Source: Balanoglossus misakiensis
Lineage: Eukaryota > Hemichordata
Reading direction: 5' to 3'
Length of the DNA: 64,000 bases
Assembly: GCA_040954595.2 (NCBI GenBank)
Contig: CM082593.2
Span: 6,138,001-6,202,000, forward strand
In this document: in pieces, positions 1 through 10,900 of the stretch
Position numbering within the stretch: the first letter of the stretch is position 1
Layout of the letters: the number at the start of each line of letters is the position of its first letter
The notes under the pieces: generated by a model
Told to the model about the DNA's origin: nothing
Databases searched by the model: none
The model's input: only the letters and a program-made list of their open reading frames with translations
Made by a program: the position numbers and the translations under genes

Positions 1-187
1 GAAAATTAATCCCAGTGAAAAAAAAAATACTTCTGAGTTGATTACTTAGTTGAATTGGAAGGAGTTACTGAAGATATATGGAGTTAAAAGTATTTGCTAT
101 GAAAGATTGTTTAGTTGAATTTCACCAAGTTTCATCAATTTCTGGGTAACTCTCAAATGCACCAATGACCGAGGAGCAAAAGCTCAC

Positions 188-1912
188 CTTGTTTCACCCG
201 TAGCTTCGGCTATTAGGAATGGTTCTTTTCTGGAAGATCAAAGAACCATAAAATAAATTCGACAATTGTCAATAATATAATTAAAAACTGTAAACCATAA
301 TAGCGGCGAGGGGAGGGAGCATTTTACAATGTAAATAGGAAGGATTGATCGAAACTGTAAACTTCCGAGTTGTCAGTAGTCGAGATTGCCCAATGTATTA
401 TTTACTACAATCATGATACATGTACTTACAAGCTCGCCATTCTATCCCAGAATTCCTGCTGTCTCAGCAGTTTCTTCTGACTCATTCTGCAGAAAACGAA
501 AACAGAAACATAGCATTTCAGTGTTCATAAAAGCATTTTATAAACATATAATGTATACTCGGCTTCTATAGTCCGGCAACTGAATATTGTTAGGGATGTC
601 GGTCTGGTAGGGTCAAGTGAAACTTATCAGATCAGAAATTGTATATATTTCGCAAAAAGAGACATGTGACATGCGAGCATAATGCACGGCACACAAGACA
701 CAAGTTACCAGTGCTTGAATCAAATGAAGCCGGGCGCTTAGATTAGGTCAGTTAGAACCACGAGAGAAGAAAAACAACATTCACCGTAATTGTCAAATTC
801 AGGCATACGTCTCACGTTAGACTAACGGTTCTTTTAACACCATTCTCGACATACAAAATCCCCGGTCGAAACCCTTGGAAGCCAACCTAAAAGACTTCTA
901 TACATTCTGCCAGTCAGGCTATTCTGCAATAATGCATCATGCTTACCTGTCTTCCAGTATGACATAAATGATCAGAACAAGGGACACTATGAAGACGACG
1001 ATTGCGAGGGCGATGAGAAAAATGGCGAAATTTGGTATCTGATAGGCTGCTTTGAAAGTGTGGGTTCTGGAACGGGTGTCTACGATGTCCACAACTTGCC
1101 AGTCCTTTTTAAATTCTTCGGGAGTTGTGTCAAACTCTTGTTGAATTCCGATGGCTTTTGTTCCAGGTGTTACAAAGGTGTTATTGTATTGTCTGAAAAA
1201 GACATCCAACAATAAACTTTAAACACGACACGAGACAAGTGAACTATTTGTACAATCCAAATGAAAACGCAAAAGACTCACATTTCTGGAAACGACTACT
1301 ATTTGCGCTATTCACTAGACGAAGACAACAACGGCCACTTACTTTATAAATTCCTCACATGTCAAGACGTAATATGTCTTGTTCACGCTGTAAAACCACA
1401 TATCAGTCCTGTCAATGGTGAATGACGGTAAGATCTATTAATTGTGACGCACTGAAGATGCACTCCGTTCGTTTAGTAAATTTTCATTTTGCATGGGGAA
1501 CGTTGCTCAAAAAATGGCCAATTAAACGGAAGCGCACTTACGATGCATCTTGGTTGTTAGATCGGCTGTCGCTCACCAACGTTGCATCAAATATCAACTC
1601 GTAATTGCTCAACATATTCATTTCTCTGTGAATAAAACAAATCGAGTGATTATTCGCGAAGGGTAATACGATTTTCTAATACAGTTTTCTGAACAGCACG
1701 ACCGTGTGCGACTTTTCTCCGCAGCCGCAGATGGGACGACACCCACCCTTTAAGACATTCGTACATCAAGGTTTTAAAGTTACAACTGCTGTTCATGGAA
1801 ACGCAAAAGAACAACGTCCATACCCAAGGATTTGAGGCAGGTTGCTTTCTATGTCCCCAGGCGGAAGTCCCGATTCCATGATGCAGTAGTCCTCCACGGC
1901 CAGGACATATAT
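188..1912 (-). other. Cadherin exons 54-57: juxtamembrane segment, transmembrane helix and start of cytoplasmic tail
   Basis: Exons: 1912-1824, 1192-947, 486-430, 229-188. The 1192-947 exon holds a non-EC juxtamembrane stretch (QYNNTFVTPG onward) and a hydrophobic helix, IFLIALAIVVFIVSLVLIIY, followed by the first tail residues. Two short exons (57 and 42 bp, phase 2 on both sides) add a basic segment MSQKKLLRQQEFWDRMASL and then KEPFLIAEATGET. The last one ends at a good donor (gtgagc) at 187, so the tail continues outside the window. If the intron after exon 486-430 is retained, the frame reads Leu-stop at once, which would give a protein with a tail of about 20 residues. The position between the last EC and the helix corresponds to the membrane-adjacent domain of CDH23 and PCDH15; whether it shares that fold is only a guess. 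Confidence 0.82.
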
Positions 1913-4900
1913 CTGGTGTGAGAACATGTACATAAGAAAGTTGTCGTTACTTCAAACCACAGATGACCTAATGGCGTCTGGTATTGAACACTCGTAACAC
2001 CACTGAAGCGTGCAATGGCAACATCAACCTGCATGCACTCACCCGAACTTCGGTAGCGTTCGACGACACCAACTCCGGTGTTCCCGCGTCAGTCGCCGTT
2101 ACACTAAACTCTTCGGTCAGTCCGGCGCTTCCCGTGTAGCTGCCGCTTGTCGCGTATATCTCCCCGGTTGGACAACTGACGTGAAAACTGTCAGCATTAT
2201 CTTCGTAACACAGCACAGCGTTGTCGCCTTCGTCCATATCTGTGGCCTACAATTAAACGAGAAGAATTCAGATATGATCATTTCCATTCACTATCTTTAT
2301 ATTGGTTTCTCACAGAAAGCTTCTTACGTCCAACACACCATACGTTCCTGAAAAACTCTGTTATGAAATGATTATTCTTTTAAAAAGAAAACAATACGCA
2401 AACTCATAGTTACAACAGACCGTTTCAAAAATTAACATTTTCTTTTTTTCCAGAAATTTTTCCTTTGAAATTGCAAATTTCATATATGTGCCTTTTAATT
2501 GCTTATGAGATGAGATGAGGTTACAAACACTTACTGAAACTTGCAACAGAGATGTGCCGTAGGGGGTGTAGTCATCAATACCTCTGAAGTAAAAACTCTG
2601 CGTAAAATACGGCGCCTCGTTCAAATCAGTTATATTGACCAGAAGTAAGAATTCATTGTCATCAGTAGTGGTGTCACCATCTATATGAGATAAATGTTTG
2701 TCGTTAACATTTCAGATGAAAACGCGTATTTGCTAGGAACAAGAAAGTAATGGTAAAAAAAATGGGGAAAATAGTCATCGCTTTATGTTACCTTGGCATC
2801 CAGGAGACTCCCCTTCGGAAACGTTCGCCAGAGCCGTCACAACAAAGACGTAGCTGGCGATCTCCTCTCTGTCCAGTACATCTGCATTGCAGATGTCGTA
2901 TTCGGAACCGTTCTTGATTAAGTCGAATTTATCTTTAAAAGTCAAAGAGGAAACAATACCAGCGTTTTGAAAAAAAAGTAAAGCTATTTAGAGCATTTCT
3001 TACAAAAATATTGTCCCATAAACGTCCATGATAAAGTAACACGTAAATCCCTGAAACACATGTACCCATATAGCTATATCACTTCTTGTCCAGTCTGATG
3101 TGGGTTTTCTACTGGCTCAAATCATGGAAGATACACACACCGGGATTTCCAGTGGATGATTCACCCCAAGTCCGTCTCGAACAAAAACTACTGGCATCCC
3201 TTTAAATTTTGAAGGATTTACCTTCGTATTTACAATCACCGCCAGTTATAAAGTAGGTAACTTCGTCTTTGTCTCCGGAGTACATGGGTTTGGGTAAATG
3301 TTCACATTCCGCATTTGGATCTTGCTCTTCTCCCATTGCGACGGTGTAACTGTAAGATGTATACACTGGTTGTCAGGCAAGCGGATAGCTGACAGAATGT
3401 TATAAGCTGGAGCATTATGTGTTAACCACGTTGGGTTGGCTTTTAGAAGCAGATGTCACTGGCCATATTTGAGATACTCGTACCTTTTGAGGACACAGTT
3501 AGCCAAACATTGAACAAAGTGAAGAATTCCCTGTCAGTTGTTATTTTTTTCATGCAGGGATTGGCCATTGAAAACCTTTATGTGTTCCTGAAATAGTACT
3601 TTGGTTTGTTCCAATATTCACAACAAGAGACTTACTATTTGTCTTCAAATATTGGCTGGTTGAAGTCTGGGTCGAACACCAGCACAGTGACCAGGGAGGT
3701 GTTTTCATGTCTCGGGGAACCATTATCGAAAGCCACCACATTGAAATGATATATCTGTCCAAACAAAAGAAAAAGACCGAGTCAATGTAACAATACCATT
3801 GCAATACTATGTCAGTAAGTCATTTAGATTATTCTGAAACAGATGAATCAAGGGTTAATATCCCGGTTGGAGAAAGACATGATTTTCTGCATGTTGTTTC
3901 CCTTGTGTGCACGGATACGACCTTTCTTTCTAACACCCACTTCTATTGACCATAATGCAGGTAAACCCACACACATTACACTCAGTTGGCGTCCCATTGT
4001 TTTTCACAATCTGACCCAAGTAGCGGATACCGATTAGTATAGAAACTCATGAGTAGAGGCAGCGGTTTGCGTCACACAGCCTCTACAAGAATGGTATTAC
4101 TGAGACCGTCAAGCAAGAAGAACTTCACCTTGTAGTATACACCTTTAGCTGGCAAGTCGAACGCTGCAGCAACTGTTATTAACCCACTTTGTCTGTCGAT
4201 GGCGAAGTTCATCAAAGCTTCGGTGCTGCAGCCTTCATCTTCGCATGCGTCCAGAGCGAAAGACACCTCGCCGTTCAGCTCCTGAAATTTGTATACAAAA
4301 TTTGCACTCGTTTCTAATTGTACAAATCATATAGGGGGGTCGTGAAAAAATCAGGCACCACTTTCCAAACAGACGGCAAAACGACTGCTAAAATTGAAAC
4401 ACTATTGGCCATAGAAGGTAAACTTACAGTGTCTTCGTCCTCGCACTTCACGGTAAGAACCGGGTGACCTATCTCCGCGGTGTCTGGTATCTCTGCATCG
4501 TATGGACCGTTGATGAAGACCGGACTGTGGTCGTTAACGTCTTGGACAATGACGGTCACATCTGTGGTTGATTCAACCGTGTTGTTCCTGTCCGCGTCGG
4601 CGTTGGCAGCGCCGACTGTCAGGACATACGTTGACTTCGCCAAATAATCCAGCGAAGCTTTCGTATATATGTGTCCAGTGGTTTCGTCAATGTAGAACTG
4701 TCCTTCATCGCCAGCTAAAGAAAAATGAAAAGCCGTGTATCGTACAGTTTGACTTAGCATATTTGAAATCACATGATCGCTACGTCTATAGTTTTGACAA
4801 TGAAAGCAAGGGTTAGAAAATCCTTATTCTGACTGCAATTTAGAGGCAAACAAGACACATTTTCAAGATACAATGTAGGCATTAGGGTTGTTTCTGAAAA

Positions 4901-7900
4901 GAACTGTAGGGGACTATACACAATTTTGAATAACGCAGATAAGGCCCATGTTCCATCAGTTTTACCTTCAATACTGTACATGATGTTAGCGTTTACTCCA
5001 CTGTCTTTGTCCGTAGCTTGCACTCTGCCCACAAAAGAGTCTTCTTCTTGACCTTCTTCGATATAGAATGTGTCTTCTGACTACAAGAAATAATTTTAAC
5101 AAAAACTCATGAACGATATCGGTTATTAGGACATTCAGTTCTCATGTGATGATAAGTATACCCATGCACTCTGTGCTTGACTGTTGGTAGATATCCAATA
5201 TTGAATTTGCATCGTATGAAATTTGTTGAATATAGCAATGGAATTTTTCTAATCCGGTTACTGTGGTTTGCCTTTCAGATGTCCACCTGATATCAACGGT
5301 GCAACTTACCTCTATGAACACCGGCAGGTTGTCGTTCACATCGGTGATGTAAACCTCGATTGTACCGTATCCGGTCTTTTCAGGGATGCCTCTGTCAACG
5401 GCGTAAACGATTATCTGTAATATCAAAGACATGCATTTAAGTGTATAATTCTTGGAAAATAAAATAAAATAAAATGAAGTGAAATTTATTGATAAATAGA
5501 AGAACGAATTAAGAGCAATCTCTTACCTGATAATATCTTTCCTCTTTCTCATCGTAATCAAACACGCAATTTGTGTAGATTTCTCCTGTATTGGTATCGA
5601 TTGTAAATTTCGTCGTATTGCAAATCTCCCTGGTGTATCCACCTTCTGAATATATACCGTATCTGTCAATCATCCCGGCTTCGCCCTCATCGTCATCAGT
5701 GGCTATCACTGTAGTTACACTGTAGCCTACTTCTTCGTCCTGTGGAATGTAGGTGGACATTTATAGCAATGCATGTACTAGTGTATGGCAATAAAAATTA
5801 AGGCGTGTCTGAGTCTTTTAATTATACATGTATGTGACGTATGACAGCGCTCTGTTCACGTGATGACCCCATGAAAGTCTGCCATTGGTTAGATCTTAAC
5901 TTGCCATGGTAACCATAGCTAAATTTGCATAATCGGTCGTATACACTTTAAAGGAAACCGTTCATGTATAAACGATGCAAAGGGACAGTTTGAGTTTCTA
6001 TTGAAAGCATTATTATAAATTCAACGATCAACATACCTCAGAAAGGAGAATTTCCTGCGGTTCTATGTATGGAGTGAAGATGTTTTCGATATAATTGATG
6101 GTAACGGTAACGTTGGTGGTGTCGGAGAGCGACGGAATGCCGCCATCTTCGACGATCACCTCAAACGTGACGACATCGAGTCGACCACATAACGGGACAC
6201 TGCCTCTTGTAATATCGCCAGTTGTCTCGTCAATTACGAAGTAGCCTGGATTATAGAAGGTAAAGATATCATGGCAGGTTACAAGTTGGACTTCAGATAG
6301 TGAAACTGGTCGTAAATGTATGCCCTCTGTACAAATGCACATACACATTACCGTTTGTTTCAAGTGGTCAAAGTCGCCATCTTCTGCAAATACTTCTGAT
6401 TTATGTTCTGTTTTGTGTTTTACTTTCGTGATGTAAATAGCTTCCATGTTCTATCACGATGAATCGTGTAACTGTACCTTCGACCCGGGGATCTTCAATC
6501 TTGTACGTGACCTCTCCCGTTCCGTACGTTGGCTCATCCGGGTCGTTGGCGTGTACTGTGACGATGTAGGTGCCTTCGGGGTCAGTGTCGTCGACGGAGC
6601 CAGCGTAAGATGGCTGCTCAAATAATGGAGCTTCGTTGTCGAAGCCGACGACAGTTACCAAGACCTTTTAATTCAAGAGTACCACAGATCATGTTTAGTG
6701 AAAAGATTGAATGCCAATCATTGTGTTAACCTGGTGTTACTCATGTACTTAGGTGACACGTGAACGAGGGGTTGACCATAGTTGGTTATCAGGGGGGTTG
6801 TTGTTCATACGTCAATTTATTATGTATTCATAACATTATCACAACGATCGTTCCACTGTCCACTGGCTGAACTGTCTGTTGGGTTAGGCTGGGTAAAATT
6901 CCTCCATTTATATCTCAACCTAAAAGCATAACCTAAAACGAAGGAAACCGAAGGAAACCGAAGGACACTGATTTTTCCATATTTTAGTGCGAAGGACACG
7001 GTTTTCTGTATGCTAGAGGCCGAAGGACTGGTTTAGCTTCGAATTAAACGCCGAAGGACGGGTGTAGCTCCGTAATTTAGGCCGAAGGAAAGCGAAGGAC
7101 GCTCATATCTCCATATTTTAGGGCGAAGGACGTGGTTTTCTCTATGCTGGGGGCCGAAGGACTGGTTTAGTTCGGTAATTAAAACTTAAGGACGGGTGTA
7201 GCTCCGTAATTTTGGCCGAAGGAAACCGAAGGACACTGATTTTTCCATATTTTAGTGCGAAGGACACGGTTTTCTGTATGCTAGAGGCCGAAGGACTGGT
7301 TTAGCTTCGAATTAAACGCCGAAGAACGGGTGTAGCTCCGTAATTTAGGCCGAAGGAAAGCGAAGGACGCTCATATCTCCATATTTTAGGGCGAAGGACG
7401 TGGTTTTCTCTATGCTGGGGCCGAAGGACTGGTTTAGTTCGGTAATTAAAGCTTAAGGACGGGTGTAGCTCCGTAATATTGGCCGAAGGAAACCGAAGGA
7501 CAGTCATATTTCCATTTTTTAGGGCGAAGGAAAAGGAAGGACAGTCATATTTCCATATTTTAGGGCGAAGGACGTGGTTTTCTCTATGCTGGGGGCCGAA
7601 GGACTGGTTTAGTTCGGTAATTAAAACTTAAGGACGGGTGTAGCTCCGTAATTTTGGCCGAAGGAAACCGAAGGACACTGATTTTTCCATATTTTAGTGC
7701 GAAGGACACGGTTTTCTGTATGCTAGAGGCCGAAGGACTGGTTTAGCTTCGAATTAAACGCCGAAGGACGGGTGTAGCTCCGTAATTTAGGCCGAAGGAA
7801 AGCGAAGGACGCTCATATCTCCATATTTTAGGGCGAAGGACGTGGTTTTCTCTATGCTGGGGGCCGAAGGACTGGTTTAGTTCGGTAATTAAAGCTTAAG

Positions 7901-10900
7901 GACGGGTGTAGCTCCGTAATATTGGCCGAAGGAAACCGAAGGACAGTCATATTTCCATTTTTTAGGGCGAAGGAAAAGGAAGGACAGTCATATTTCCATA
8001 TTTTAGGGCGAAGGACGTGGTTTTCTCTATGCTGGGGGCCGAAGGACTGGTTTAGTTCGGTAATTAAAACTTAAGGACGGGTGTAGCTCCGTAATTTTGG
8101 CCGAAGGAAACCGAAGGACACTGATTTTTCCATATTTTAGTGCGAAGGACACGGTTTTCTGTATGCTAGAGGCCGAAGGACTGGTTTAGCTTCGAATTAA
8201 ACGCCGAAGGACGGGTGTAGCTCCGTAATTTAGGCCGAAGGAAAGCGAAGGACGCTCATATCTCCATATTTTAGGGCGAAGGACGTGGTTTTCTCTATGC
8301 TGGGGGCCGAAGGACTGGTTTAGTTCGGTAATTAAAGCTTAAGGACGGGTGTAGCTCCGTAATATTGGCCGAAGGAAACCGAAGGACAGTCATATTTCCA
8401 TTTTTTAGGGCGAAGGAAAAGGAAGGACAGTCATATTTCCATATTTTAGGGCGAAGGACACGATTCTCTCACGATTATCAGAGACTTGGCGTCAGCTAGT
8501 ACACGTCTGACCAGAGTTACTGATATCAATGTCGAGATCTTAAGTAGAGTGTCATGTTTACACGAAACAAAACTAAACAAACATACCTCATAGAAATGCT
8601 ATCACTAATTCTACGTAACAATACTTTTGAATTAAACAACAAATTCTACAAGCAAAGATGCAGTTGTACCGTGGGCTCAAATGCTTCACCGGGAATAGCC
8701 GACATTACGTTCCATGAACTGGAAATGAAAAACAACTGACAAAAAACGATCTCAACACAAGATCACACTATTGATATCCTAATTCCGAGATACAGAGAGA
8801 TGGATACTAATGTCCTTCTCCCTAAAATATGGAGAATCACTGTCCTTCGCTTTCCTGAGTTAGGTGCGGAATTGTGTCTTATCATGCTCTTTTTACGTCC
8901 ATGGTCTTATTGAAGGGGCATTTCTAAACTACATGTATTGTCTAAGGAAGCTAATTTAGCTAATAATGATAAACACGGCTTTTTTCAAGATAATTATCAC
9001 TTTCTAAATATCGTTCTAAACTTTCTAAACTAGCAGCAGTTTAGAAAGTTGGACTACTTGGGCGTTTACAAATGTACGGCGTACACTTTGGAAGTAGGCT
9101 TGGAATGAAGAGAGAGACGGGATGGCCAGTACTTCGGTGGGAAGTCAAATGTGATCTTTGTTTTATTTTAACAGTATATATAGTCGAAGTTCTAACTCTG
9201 ACATTTTACAACACCTCATAATGGTAGAACAATGGTGTTAAGACATTGATTAACCTGAGACTTCAGTCGTTGCACAGAACAATGGTGTCATACAAACGAA
9301 GCCCATATCTCAATAAACTGAGAGGAGTTTTGAGATAAGGCTTGATTTGGGCAATAAACGATTCCCAACATTCTCCCGTCCGCAAATATTGAAATTGAAA
9401 TGCACCAATTGAAATCATACATGAAAATTCCGCAAATATTGGAATGGAAATACAGCACTTATATCGTCGGCAGAAAATTTTAGTCGGGGGGGGGGGGGGC
9501 TTTCTAAACTGTGGCTAATTTATAAATTTAGAACGATATTTAGAAAGCGATAATTATCGTAGTGATAATTATCCTTAAAACTTAGATAGTTTAGAACTAT
9601 TTAGCTACAGCTAATTTAGCTTTCTACACTTGTAGCTAAACTTTCTAAAAACGATAAAACACAATTCCGCACCTTACTGGCTTCCCTTCGCCCTAAAATA
9701 TGGAGATATGAGCGTCCTTCGCTTTCCTTCGGCCTAAATTACGGAGCTACATCCGTCCTTCGGCGTTTAATTCGAAGCTAAACCAATCCCTTGGCCTCCA
9801 GCATACAGAAAACCGTGTCCTTCGCACTAAAATATGGAAAAATCAGTGTCCTTCGGTTTCCTTCGGCCAAAATTACGGAGCTACACCCGTCCTTAAGCTT
9901 TAATTACCGAACTAAACCAGTCCTTCGGCCCCCAGCATAGAGAAAACCACGTCCTTCGCCCTAAAATATGGAGATATGAGCGTCCTTCGCTTTCCTTCGG
10001 CCTAAATTACGGAGCTACATCCGTCCTTCGGCGTTTAATTCGAAGCTAAACCAATCCCTTGGCCTCCAGCATACAGAAAACCGTGTCCTTCGCACTAAAA
10101 TATGGAAAAATCAGTGTCCTTCGGTTTCCTTCGGCCAAAATTACGGAGCTACACCCGTCCTTAAGCTTTAATTACCGAACTAAACCAGTCCTTCGGCCCC
10201 CAGCATAGAGAAAACCACGTCCTTCGCCCTAAAATATGGAGATATGAGCGTCCTTCGCTTTCCTTCGGCCTAAATTACGGAGCTACACCCGTCCTTCGGC
10301 GTTTAATTCGAAGCTAAACCAGTCCTTCGGCCACCAGCATACAGAAAACCTCGTCCTTCGGCCGAAAATAGGGATAAATCAGCGTCCTTCGGTTTCCTTC
10401 GCCCTAAATTACTGAGCTACACCTGTCCTTCGGCCACCAGCATACAGAAAACCACGTCCTTCGCACTAAAATACGGATAAATCAGCGTCCTTCGGTTTCC
10501 TTCGGCAAAAATTACGGAGCTACACCCGTCCTTTGGCTTTAATTACTGAGCTAAACCTGTCCTTCGGCCTCTAGCATACAGAAAACCGTGTCCTTCGCAC
10601 TAAAATATGGAAAAATCAGTGTCCTTCGCTTTCCTTCGGCCAAAATTACGGAGCTGAACCCGTCCTGCGGCTTTAATTACCGAACTAAACCTGTCCTTCG
10701 GCCACCAGAATAATTAATTACCGAACTAAACCTATCCTTCGGCCACCAGCATAGAGAAAACCTTTTCCTTCGCACTTAAATATGGATAAATCAGCGTCCT
10801 TCGCTTTCCTTCGGCGTTTAATTCGAAGCTAAACCAGTCCTTCGGCCACCAGCATAGAGAAAACCACGTCCTTCGCCCTAAAATATGGAGATATGAGCGT

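Noticed and set aside
8554-8739. 61-codon open frame in the centre of the inverted arrays
   Set aside because: It is short, has no similarity I recognise, and cannot be called a transposase.
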